Origin: Scedosporium boydii
Taxonomy: Eukaryota; Ascomycota; Sordariomycetes; Microascales; Microascaceae
Assembly (NCBI GenBank): GCA_002221725.1
Contig: NJFT01000127.1
Coordinates: 1 to 64,000 of the forward strand
Direction of reading: 5' to 3'
DNA length: 64,000 bases
Shown piece by piece: positions 53,701 to 63,690 of the stretch. Positions within the stretch are counted from its first letter, which is position 1; each line of letters starts with the position of its first letter. The translations under genes and the position numbers were made by a program. The notes under the pieces are model-generated. The model had not been told where the DNA came from. It saw nothing but the letters and a program-made list of their open reading frames with translations, and ran no database searches.

Positions 53701-54385
53701 TAGAGGAACCTAATAAAGCTAAGGGATCTAGTAGTAATAGATCTATTAGCAAGCTCTAATCAATCTCTAGCTCAGGGATAGAGGAAGTAGTGTTCTCTAT
53801 AGTATCCTCCTTAGCTACCTACTCTATCCCTAACCTAATAATTTCTAGAGCTCTCTTCCTATAGAGCTCCTCCTCCCTATATAAGCAATACACCTTAAAA
53901 GAGGTAGTCTAAAAGGCTTCTAGGGCCTTCTCTACCTCCTCCTCTACCTTCTATTTTTTATACTTTAAATAGGCTTGTTCCTATTCTAGGTAATTAACTA
54001 AGGAGGTTAGTATTAGTAATAAAGAACTTAAGGAAGGATAGGACTTATAAGCTAAATCTATAATATCCCTAGTATTATAGTTTAGATATTTAAGGTAAAT
54101 ATAGCTATTATACTAGGACTGCCCCTTATAAACTATATAATCCTAAGGAGTTTTTATATTAAAATAAGAAGTATATTTAGGTATCTTAAAAGGATACTAC
54201 TTAGAAAGAATGTTATCTATAGCCTAAGTAAGATGATTGTAATTGATCTAGAAAGTTATAACCTCTAAGTAGGATTTAGAGATATAGTTAGATATAATTA
54301 GAAAAGTAAGGGAGAACTTATAAGTAAAAAGAGAAAAGAAGGAAGCTATATAAGGAACTAATAGGTCTTTAAGGATAAAGACTAA
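53671..54385 (-). pseudogene. Antisense ORF relic in the 3' region of G8
   Basis: Minus strand from LVFILKDLLVP at 54385, just inside the polypurine tract, down to the chromodomain end of gag-pol. It is collinear with the 238-codon frame of G9: SKYPF-type block, YTSYFNIKTP, YNSYIYLKYLNY, coiled coil (KVEEEVEKALEAF), RALEIIRLGIE, VAKEDTIENTTSSIPELEID, LLGSSSSS. It has more RIP-type stops than G9. Function unknown. Confidence 0.58.
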
Positions 54386-54401
54386 GGGAGAGGGGAAATC
54401 A

Positions 54402-54749
54402 TATTATGAGCTGGCCATGGCCACATCACATAAGCTAGGCAGTAAGCTAAGATAGTAGAATTGAAATAGCTTAGTTATAGAATCGGGCGGTATGATATCT
54501 AATAAGTTAGTTAGATAACTATCTAACTGACCAGCTAGTTAAACCAAGGATCGACTAGGTGATTAAGTAAGGACTTGATTAACTATGATAAGGAACTAAA
54601 GATAGATAGAAGAAGTGTCTATATAAAGCTACGATGTCTCCTACTAGTCTAGTTATCTTCTAGACTCTTTAGTAGTTAATATAAGTAATATCTATACCCT
54701 ATACTTATATACGCACTCTCAGCACTTATTATTATAAATACTACTCGAT
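54402..54749 (+). repeat. G8 3' LTR, left part (split by G9)
   Basis: 348 bp from TATTATGAGCTGG to CTACTCGAT. The last 90 bp were displaced by G9 and lie at 62259-62348. TCGAT (54745-54749) and TTGAT (62254-62258) are the target duplication, differing by one C/T transition. Confidence 0.93.
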
Positions 54750-55187
54750 TATTATAAGCTGGCCGCGGCCACATCACGTGAGCCGGGCGGTGAGCTAGGA
54801 CGGTAGAATTGAAATAGCTTAGTTATGGAATCGGGCGGTATGATGTCCGATGAGTTAGTCGGACGACTATCTGACTAACTGGCTGGTCAAACTAAGGATT
54901 GACTAGGCGATTAAGTAAGGACTCGATTGACTATGATAAGGAACTGAAGACGGATGGAAGAAGTGTCTATATAAAGCTATGATGTCTCCTACTAGTCTAG
55001 TTATCTTCTAGACTCTTTAGTAGTTAATATAAGTAATATCTATACCTTATACTTATATATATACTCTTAGTACTTATTATTATAAATATTACTCGATTGC
55101 CTTGCTTATCCCTAAATAGGCCCCTGCTATCCTAGCACCTTCCTATCCTATTAATTAGCTAAAACCTATAGTATTAGGATTGTAATA
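54750..55187 (+). repeat. G9 5' LTR
   Basis: 438 bp, TATTATAAGC to ATTGTAATA. TATA box at 54968-54976, self-primer segment AGTAGTTAATA at 55019-55029, primer site TATTGACTACT at 55188-55198. The 3' LTR keeps AGTAGTCAATG (62085-62095), complementary to the primer site except for the end base, which shows the original pair was CATTGACTACT/AGTAGTCAATG. Confidence 0.93.
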
Positions 55188-55237
55188 TATTGACTACTTC
55201 TATTTAGTAAGTAACCCTATCTAGTAGTATACTAACT

Positions 55238-58200
55238 ATGAATAATATGTTAACTGCTAAAGGAAGTACTACCTCTATAGAAGATATGAAGAAGGCCTAT
55301 ATAGCCCTCATTAAAGAAAAAGAATAGCTTAAGGCTGAGAAGTAGTAATTTGAAGATAAGTTGTCTATTAGTAGTAACTATATTAAGTAGCTAGAGGACT
55401 AGGTTACTTATCCCTAATATAAGATCCTAGCCCCTAAGCCCTATGATAGAAAGAAAGGAATACTCTAAGGGTTCTTAATATAGGCCTAAGCCTATCTCCT
55501 ATATTATTACCTTGACTTCAATAGAGAGGAAGACTAGGTGCTTGCTATTACTATATTCCTTACTAGGGATACTCTAGCCTAGTTTAAGCCTTAAATAAGA
55601 GACTACTTAGAGAACTCCTTAAGTAGGAACTAAGATAAAGAAACCTAAAAGCTTTTTAGGAAATATAAGGACTTTAAATAAGCTTTAAAGGGTGCCTTTA
55701 GTAACCTAGATAAAGAGCAAGCTAATAAATAATAACTTGAGAACCTATAATAAAAGGGAGCTACTTCCTAGTATACTACTAAGTTTTAATAGGTAGTATC
55801 TTATTTTGATTAGGAAGATAAGCTCCTAATAGCCTAATTTTATACTAGACTTAAGGATAAAGTTAAGGATAAATTATATAAAATAGATTAACTAGGAGAC
55901 TTGTTAGAATATATTGCTATAGTAGTATATATTAATAACTAACAATATAAATGATATATAGAGAAATAGGGATAAGGATGATCCTATATTAAGAAAAAGA
56001 CTACTTATAAGACCACTATATAGGGAACCTATGCAGGGCCTATAGAACTTAGTACTAGTACTATAAAACAAGCCCCCCTTAAAAGACTTAAAGAAAAGGT
56101 AGGGAAATGCTATAAATGTAGACATTATAGCTACTATATAAGGGAATGCTAAATAAGGTACAAGCCTAAGCTAGGATATAAATAGCTAGATAAGAAGAAA
56201 TCTAGGTTCAAGCCTATACTAGAGGGAAAAACTTGACAGCTAGGAGCTAGTACTATTAACTACAAATCCTTATTATAGACTATATACTATGATGACAACT
56301 GTGCTACCTACTAAAGTAATAAGGATAGGGCTAGCTACTACTTAAAGAAGCTATAAACGTTTAGAATGATAAAATAGAAAGAAGTAGCTAAGATTCTAGG
56401 AATTATAGAATAAATCTAGGAGACTAAGGAAGAACTCCTAAAGAAGTTTAATACCCTTACTAGCAAGGACCTATCTTATAAAGAATACTATAACGAGGCC
56501 TATAAATAGTACTACTAGATACCTAGATTACTATAGTAGTTTATATACTAATAAAACCTAGAGAAGTAGTACTAGGAGTAACGAATAGCCTAAACTACCT
56601 AGGAATAAGAAGAATAGTTTAAGAACCTTCTAATTAGCTACTATAATATACTTAAAGAAGAAGAAGAAAGATAAGTACTTAGAGAGATTATTGAAAACCT
56701 AAAGAAGGAAGTAATCTAGTAGATCCCTAAGATCATAAAGGAAGACCTTAACTACAAACAACTAGAGTATAAGGTAGCTTAGTACTTTAAGGATCTATAG
56801 AGCTTAACTAAACAATAGGAATACTATATAGAAGCCTTAAGATAGAAAAACTATCTATATCTATTAAATAAAGAAAAACGGAAGGATTAGGGAGTATATA
56901 AAATATAAAGGAAGACTGAGAAAACCGATATAAGAACAGAAGTAGCAACTAAGGACCTAGACACCTACTACAGTACACAGGACCTAGATGACAAAATATA
57001 GGAGCAGTAGAAGCAATCTATAAGAGAACGATGAATAAACTGAAGAGAAGTAGTTAAGGGGGAAGCCCCCTTCACCTAGTATAGAGGCACTGGCAGAAGC
57101 TAAACACCCTATAAGAGACTTAACTAATATTATAATAGGAAGCTAGATGATATTATATTAGACCTTATCAACCTTTAGAAATAAATTGATGATCTTTACT
57201 ATACTATCCTCAACGAAGCTGACCTTGATATAAGGGTCGATAATATAGAAGAAGAAGGCCTCTAAAATGATAAGAAACGACGAAAGGAAATCTAGAAACT
57301 CCAGTAACAAGTCTAGGAACTAGAAGAAGAAAAAGAGCTAAGGGAAAAGTTCTTAGGAGAACTGGAAGAGTAAGTGTGCCTCCTTAAAGGCTAAATAGAC
57401 CCTGTAGGACTAGAGAACCTCTACGAAAAACTCCAGGAAGAAACAAATAAGTAACTTAAACTCGCCTAGAACCTAGTTAATTACTTATAAGAAATACTAG
57501 AATTAAATAGATAGTAATAAAAATAGCAATAAGAAATTAAGAGGCTCTAATAATAGATAGCTAGCTTGTAAAGACTATAATACGGGAGTTCAATATTGGT
57601 CGCAGAAGAAGTTATAAGAATGATAGGACCTAGACCTAGTTAAGAAATAAGAGAAATGAATATCATAAAAGGATAGCAGATCTACTACCTAAAGGTACCT
57701 ATTACCCTAGCTAGACAAGAGTTCCAGGCTTTAGTAGACAGCGGAGCATAAGGGAACTTCATTTCCCTAACTATTATCAACTAGTTAGAACTACTATAGG
57801 TAGAAAAGTACTAGCTATATACCCTAAACGTATATAATAGAACGCTAGTAGACTACGAAGGTAGAGTAGTTAGTATAGAGACTACGCACCTCCATATTTA
57901 CATTATAGGAAGAGTCGACTACGTTTCTTTTAATATTACTGGAACCGCTAAATACCCTATTATACTAGGGATCCTATAGCTGTAAACAAGGAACCTGTAG
58001 ATTAATTAGGCAACTGATCAGCTTACTTGGAATAAGACTAAGCGAGGCCTAGGAAATAACTTAGCTACTAAGTAGTATTAACTAGAAGAGTTACCCTTAA
58101 GTAAGCTAAGAGCCTTTAGAACAATAATTTACTTTAAAGTACTTACTATAAAAGATTCGAATCACCTACTAAAGGGAAGAAAACATAAGTAAGTATATAT

Positions 58201-61120
58201 AACAAGAGCTATAATAATCTTCGAAGCTACACTACTAGTAGAAGAAACGCTATAGCACATACCTAAGGAATACTAGAAGTATAGTAAAGTATTTGCCAAA
58301 GAACTAGACACTAGACTACTAGAACATAGCCAGTAGGACTACAAGATACCATTAAAAGAAGGCACTTAACCGAAGTTCATACCTATCTACAACCTCACCG
58401 AAATATAATAGCAAGTGTTAAGAAACTATATAGTAAAGATGCTAAAGAAGGGATATATCAGACCCTCGATATCGCTAGTAGGATACCTAATCCTCTAGGT
58501 ACCTAAGAAGAACAGCGAGCTACAAATGTATATAGACTATTAGCAACTTAATAAAATCACTATCAAAAACCAATACCTATTACTACTTATTTTAGAACTA
58601 TAAGACACACTCCAAGAAGTGCAGTAGTTTATGACATTAGACTTAAGAGGAGTATATAACTTGATCTATATTAAGGAAGGCAATAAGTAGAAGACTACCT
58701 TTAGGATATACCTTAGGTACTTCAAGTACTTAGTTATACCTTTTAGATTAACAAATGCCCCTACAAGCTTCTAGACAATAATTAACTACATCCTACGAGA
58801 ATACTTAGACTACTTTATAGTAGTATACCTTAATAATATCTTCATCTTCTTAAAAACGCTAGAAGAGTATAAGGAATATGTATACAAAGTCCTCTAGAAG
58901 CTGCAAAACGCAAAACTGTTAGTAGAACCAGCTAAGTACAAATTCTACAAGCAGCAAGTAGACTTCCTTAAATATACAATCCAGCCTGGAAAGATCTAAA
59001 TATAGGAATTAAAGGTTAAAGCTATTTTAGAATAGCCTATACTAACTAACGTTATAGAAGTTAGAGGTTTCCTTAGATTCCTTAACTTCTATAGGAAATT
59101 CTTAGGAGGCTATAGTACTTATATATAGGCCCTCACAGAGCTTACTAAAAAGGATAAACTATTTTAATAGGGACTAGAGGAATAGAAAGCATTCTAAGAA
59201 GCTAAGTAGTTAGTATGCGAGCAACCTATACTCTATCAAGTAGACCCTACGAAACCCTTCGAGTTAGAAACCGATACGTTAGACTATAGACTGGGCGCGC
59301 AATTAGGACAGTGAGATGAGGATGGCAAACTTCACCTAGTAGTATTTATATTAAAGAAACTTAATAGACCTGAATTATGCTATACTATCCCTGATAAGAA
59401 ACTAATAGCTATTATCAAAGCATTTAAGGAATAGAGACACTACCTCGCTAGAGCTAAGCATCTAATTATAGTATACTCTAATTATAAGAACCTTATAGGG
59501 TTTACTATAATAAAGGAACTTAACTAACAACAAACGCGATGGGTAGAAGAACTATCTAAGTACGATTTTAGAATTATATATATTAAGGGAAAAGAAAACA
59601 GAAGAGCTAATGCTCTTAGCTGGAGACCAGACCACTTTCAAAAAGTACTAAAAGAAATAGGTACCCTCCTTTATTACAATAAAGAAGGAAACCTATAATA
59701 GCTAGCTATAGGGTATTAGATATAATAGGTTAACTTAATCATAAAGGAAATTAAGAACTACTATATAGACCTTAAACTATAAGACTAAATGTAGACCTAA
59801 GAACAAACGTAGATAATAGTGCCCCTAAACCTAGTAGAAAGATTTATCTAAGCAATCTACAAAGTACTATATAATAGGCACCTAGAAATTACGAAAACTA
59901 TAGAAAAGGTACTAAAGGAGTACTCTATTTTATACTTTAAGAAGGTAACTACTAAAGTTATAGCTAAATACCCTTAGTATAGAAAAAATAAGAATTAGCT
60001 ACATAAGCTATATAGACAACTGTAACCTATACTAGTACTAGAGGTACTATAGTAGAAAATCGTTATCGACTTCATTGTCAAACTACTAAAGTCAAGAGAC
60101 CTAGCTACAGGGGTTAGATATAATAGCATTATAGTAGTAATCGATAGGCTAATAAAGTATACTTACTTTATACCCTATAATAAATCTATAAAAGTACTAC
60201 AATTCGTGGAACTGTTCCTGTGAACTGTGGCAGCAAACTACAACCTACTAGAAGAGGTTAACTTAGATAGAGGTAGAGTATTTGTCTCCTACTTCTAGTA
60301 AAGCCTATTAGATAGAATAGGAATTAATTATAAATTGTCTACTACCTATTACTTAGAAATATAAGGGCAGGTAGAATAAACAAACTAAATGCTTAAGATA
60401 TATCTATAGTACTATATTAACTAAGAACAAGATAACTAGGTATTACTACTACCCCTAGCCTAGAAAGCCTATAATACTAATATATTAGAAAGCCTTAAGA
60501 CATCATTATTCTACGTAAACTATAGCATTGAACCTAGGACAGGATTTAAGCTTATAGGTATAAAGATATAAGTAAAATAAGTAATCCTTATAGTAGATAA
60601 AATAAAGGAACTATATAAGTAGTTAAAAGAAGAACTATAATTTATCTAGTAAAGGATAAAGTACTATACTAATAGCAAGTAGCTTAAGGGACTAACTCTT
60701 AAAAGGGGAAGTAAGGTCTAGTTACTATAAAAGAAACTAGGAACTAGGGACCCCTAAATTAAAATAATAAGACTAAGTGATAAACTTGATTACTAAAAAC
60801 TAGGACCCTTCCTAGTTAAGAGGAAAGTTTTAGAAGTTAACTACAAGTTAGAACTACTAGAAGGTATAGATAACTACCTGGTGTTCTATATAGTACTACT
60901 GGAACCAGCCTATAAAAGTATACTATTAGGAAAATCAGTCTAGCTTAAAGCTAAAGAATAAGAAATCTTCGAGGTAGAAAGGATTACTAACTTACAAAAC
61001 AATAAAGGAACCATCAAGTATTTAATTAAATAGAAGAACTATAAAGAAAGCGACAACACCTAGGAACCTATTGAACATTTGACAGGGAGCCTACAACTCC
61101 TTGCAGACTACTACTAGAGG
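55238..61120 (+). pseudogene. G9 gag-pol polyprotein relic, single frame of more than 1,940 codons
   Basis: Starts ATG at 55238 (M-N-N-M-L-T-A-K). Gag with coiled coil near the N-terminus; CCHC knuckle at codons 291-304 (56108-56149; C-Y-K-C-R-H-Y-S-Y-Y-I-R-E-C, one His now Tyr). Codons 305-833 are a long Glu/Lys/Leu-rich linker. Protease D-S-G-A at codons 834-837. RT catalytic Y-L-N-N at codons 1197-1200 (58826-58837, from YLDD). RNase H with AIIKAFKE-RHYL and YKNL. Integrase Asp1611, Asp1677 and Glu1713, with exactly 35 residues between the second Asp and Glu (DD35E). The chromodomain ends in (W)-E-P-I-E-H-L, with Trp codon 1942 now TAG. All landmarks are in one frame. Interruptions are TAA/TAG/TGA of RIP type only. 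The natural stop is uncertain. Confidence 0.92.
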
Positions 61121-61799
61121 AACCTAATAAAGCTGAGGGATCTAGTAGTGATAGATCTATTAGTAAGCTCCAATTAATCTCTAGCTCAGGGATAGAGGAA
61201 GCAGTATTCTCTGTAGCATCCTCCTCAGCTACCTACTCTATCCCTAACCTGACAATTTCTAGGGCTCTCCTCCTATAGAGCTCCTCCTTCCTATACAGGC
61301 GATAAACCTTGGAAGAGGTGGCCTGAAAGGCTTCTAGGGCCTTCTCTACCTCCTCCTCCACCTTCTGTTTTTTACACTCTAAATAGGCTTATTCCCATTC
61401 TAGGCAATCAACTAAGGAGGTTAGTACTAGCAATGAAGAACCTAAGGAAGGATAGGACTTATAGGCTGAATCTATAACGCCCTCAGCATTATAGTTTAGA
61501 TATTTAAAGTAAATATAGCTATTATACTAAGACTACCCCTTACAAACTATGTAGTCCTAAGGAGTTTTCGTGTTAAAATAAGAAGTATATTTAGATATCT
61601 TAAAAGGATACTGCTTGGAAAGAATGTTATCTACAGCCTAAGTAAGATGATTATAATTGATCTGAAAAGTTATAACCCCTAAGCGGGATTTGGAGATATA
61701 GTTAGGTATAATTAGAAAAGTAAGGGAGAACTTATAAGCAAAAAGAGAAAAGAAGGAAGCTATATGAGGAACTAATAGGTCTTTAGGGACAAAGACCAA
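61085..61799 (-). pseudogene. Antisense ORF relic in the 3' region of G9, best copy (238 codons)
   Basis: Minus strand, one frame from LVFVPKDLLVPHIASFF at 61799 to LQGVVGSL near 61085, with only six stops, all TAG/TAA in RIP context. Parts: a hydrophobic N-terminal stretch (FFSLFAYKFSLTFLII), YTSYFNTKTP, DYIVCKG, YNSYIYFKYLNY, a coiled coil (KQKVEEEVEKALEAFQATSS), ELYRRRALEIVRLGIE, VAEEDATENTASSIPELEIN, SLLIDLSLLDPSALLGSSSS. There is no ATG near the start, so the initiation codon may have been lost, lie inside, or be supplied from the LTR by splicing. I know no family with this sequence. The tail overlaps the end of gag-pol. Confidence 0.62.
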
Positions 61800-61815
61800 G
61801 GGAGAGGGGAAATTA

Positions 61816-62253
61816 TATCATGAGCTGGCTGTGGCTACATTATATAAGCTGGGTAGTAAGCTAGGACAGCAGAATTGAAATAGCTTAGTCATGGAATCGG
61901 GCGGCATGATGTCCGACAAGTTAGTCGGATGACTATCTGACTGACTGGCTGGTTGAACTAAGGATCGACTGGGCAATCGAGCAAGGACTCAATTGACTAC
62001 GATAAGGAACTGAAGACGGATGGAAGAAGTGTCTATATAAAGCTACGATGTCTCCTACTAGTCTAGTTATCTTCTAGACTCTTTAGTAGTCAATGTAAGT
62101 AACATCTATACCCTATACTTGTATACGTACTCTTAGTACTTATCATTGTAAATACTGCTCGATCGCCTCGCTTATCCTTAAACAGGCCCCTGCTATCCTA
62201 GCACCTTCCTATCCTATTGATTAGCCGAAACCTGTAGTGTTAGGATTGTAATA
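61816..62253 (+). repeat. G9 3' LTR
   Basis: 438 bp, TATCATGAGCTGG to ATTGTAATA. It retains the unmutated self-primer segment AGTAGTCAATGTAAG at 62085-62099 and a TATA box near 62034. It is directly followed by TTGAT and the rest of the G8 3' LTR. Confidence 0.94.
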
Positions 62254-62348
62254 TTGATTGCCTTGCTTATCTCTAAATAGGCCCCTGCTATCCCAGCACC
62301 TTCCTATCCTATTGATTAGCCGAAACCTGTAGTGTTAGGATTATAATA
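62254..62348 (+). repeat. G8 3' LTR, right part
   Basis: TTGAT plus the last 90 bp of the G8 LTR, ending GGATTATAATA, then AGAAG. On its own it looks like a tandem duplicate of the end of the G9 LTR; the split LTR at 54402-54749 shows what it really is. Confidence 0.92.
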
Positions 62349-62436
62349 AGAAGAAGTCTTTTCCTTAGCTAGGACTATAATTCCTAAATATTAATATTAT
62401 TTAATAAAGTTACTTACTAAATAAAAGTAATTAATA
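62349..62436 (-). pseudogene. G4 leader, primer site and gag start
   Basis: Minus-strand beginning of G4. 62426-62436 (AGTAATTAATA on +) is the primer site beside the 5' LTR and is complementary to 62603-62613 inside it. The bases to 62354 are leader and first gag codons (reading LGIIVLAKEKTS), continuing at 47338 beyond G8. Confidence 0.78.
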
Positions 62437-62893
62437 TATTATATTTTTAATATTAGAAAACTAGTTAATTAATAGATATTAAGTAAGTATAATAAATATT
62501 AAGGTTATAAGAAAGCCTATTAGTAGTAAATAAGATAATTAAATAGTATTTATAATAATATAGTAAAAATATATATATAAGTATAAGTTATAATTATACT
62601 TATATTAATTACTAAAGAGTTTTAAAAGATAAACTTAATATATAATAAGACTTATAGTTTATATAGATATTTTTTTTAAGCTCTCTTTAGATTATCTTAA
62701 CTTACTATAATCTTATTTAACCTAGATTACTTCTAGCTTATTATAATCTCTCGCGACCTAGATCACTTATAGCTTATCGTAATCCTGTGCGGGCGATCCC
62801 TTGTTCTCGTAGTTCTACTATAGTTCTATAATTTAACTTTTTTTACTACTTCTAACCACCTAGCCTCCTTTCCGGCCACGCACGGTTATAATA
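62437..62893 (-). repeat. G4 5' LTR
   Basis: 457 bp aligning with 18020-18477. Its high part keeps a few CG-rich pieces (CTCGCGACC, GTGCGGGCGATCCC, CCGGCCACGCACGG). It is followed by ATATA and the high part of the G3 LTR. Confidence 0.88.
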
Positions 62894-63203
62894 ATATATA
62901 TAAGTATAAGTTATAATTATTACTTATATTAATTATTAAAGAGTTTAAAGAAGTATATTAACTATAAAAAGATATTTATAGTTTATATTAACCTTCCTTT
63001 TATCTATCTTTAGTATATAATTACTTCTTAGCTAGCTATCTAATTACTTTTATATTAATTAATTAATTATATTTTTATTATATAAGTAATTACTTTTTAA
63101 TTAACTCTCTTATCGCACTACTAAGAGGCGCCCACGTAACCTCCGTAGGATTCTACTATACTTCACTACTATAAGCAGCCTAAATCGTGGCTAGGCTATA
63201 ATA
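62894..63203 (-). repeat. G3 5' LTR, high part
   Basis: About 310 bp that continue 18019: TATAAGTATAAGTTATA..., then blocks shared with the G5 LTR, including CGCACTACTAAG, CGCCCACGTAAC and AGCCTAAATCGTGG, ending GGCTATAATA. With 17883-18019 it makes an LTR of about 442 bp. AACTA (63204-63208) would be the target duplication; its partner is not in the window. Confidence 0.8.
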
Positions 63204-63690
63204 AACTAGCTCGATTTAATAATAAATATAATATTATAATAAATAATAGTAGATTATAGTAATTAAAATAGCTTAAGTTTTTTCTCGGCGAGATAGTAAA
63301 ACCTCGAATAAATAAATAAAAGTAGAAATATAATTCTTTTAGTAAATAATATATAGTTTTTTTTAATTAAGTTTATTATTTTTTTATAATATTTTTTTAA
63401 TAACCTTTAAAGCTTTTTATTTAATTTAAAAGTAAAAATAATAAAAGTAAAGTTTTATTAATTATTATATTTAAATTATTAACTATTATACTTTTATATA
63501 ATAAAATTATTTTAATAATATTATATTATATTAATTTTTAATATATTATAATTTATATATATATCTATATACTTCTATTTAAATATAATCTAATTAAATT
63601 ATATAATACTTAACTTTATTATTTTTTTTTTTTTAAATATTTATTATATTCTCTAATTTCCTTATACTTTTAGAAGCCTCTTTACTGATA
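63204..63690. other. AT-rich flank without recognisable content
   Basis: About 490 bp, mostly A and T, with one GC-bearing patch (CTCGGCGAGATAG near 63285) and a T-run near 63626. I see no LTR, domain or RNA gene. It may be older RIP-altered DNA or naturally AT-rich intergenic sequence. Confidence 0.6.

Larger units (their letters stand above)
54750..62253 (+). mobile_element. G9: complete chromovirus in the 3' LTR of G8
   Basis: 7,504 bp with two 438-bp LTRs and the 5-bp duplication TCGAT/TTGAT. It is the innermost and therefore youngest insertion of this branch of the nest and the clearest copy for reading domains. Gag-pol on + and antisense ORF on - fill nearly all of the 6.6 kb between LTRs. 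The polypurine tract AAGGGAGAGGGGAAAT is at 61798-61813. Confidence 0.94.
47339..62348 (+). mobile_element. G8: complete chromovirus in G4 gag, carrying G9 in its 3' LTR
   Basis: Bounded by perfect AGAAG duplications (47334-47338, 62349-62353). Its own sequence is 47339-54749 plus 62259-62348, about 7.5 kb. G9 occupies 54750-62253. The 5' LTR still starts with an intact TG. This is one of the two best preserved copies in the window, and the whole gag-pol frame is collinear with G9 without net indels. The polypurine tract AAGGGAGAGGGGAAAT is at 54384-54399. Confidence 0.94.
18020..62893 (-). mobile_element. G4: minus-strand Ty3/Gypsy element stretched to 44.9 kb by nested insertions
   Basis: Bounded by LTRs at 18020-18477 and 62437-62893 and by the 5-bp duplication ATATA (18015-18019, 62894-62898). 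Its own sequence is 18020-20031, 27513-28592, 36240-40387, 47311-47338 and 62354-62893, about 7.8 kb in total. Each break is an element with matching 5-bp duplications: G5 (ATAAA), G6 (AATAA), G7 (TTCAT/CTTAT, imperfect) and G8 (AGAAG), with G9 inside G8. Reading minus, the pieces run gag, protease, RT, RNase H, integrase, chromodomain and 3' region in the right order. The gag leader groups it with G6 and G7. Confidence 0.88.

Noticed and set aside
55904..56125. A 73-codon open frame on minus
   Set aside because: It is the shadow of G9 gag around the zinc knuckle, made Phe/Ser/Tyr-rich by RIP of the opposite strand; it has no counterpart in G5 or G6.
62254..62348. Tandem duplication of the end of the G9 LTR
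   Set aside because: It is the displaced end of the G8 3' LTR, shown by the TCGAT/TTGAT duplication and the missing 90 bp at 54749.
18020..62893. Regional centromere
   Set aside because: RIP-altered nested retrotransposons are typical of some fungal centromeres but also of other heterochromatin; sequence alone cannot decide without CENP-A data.
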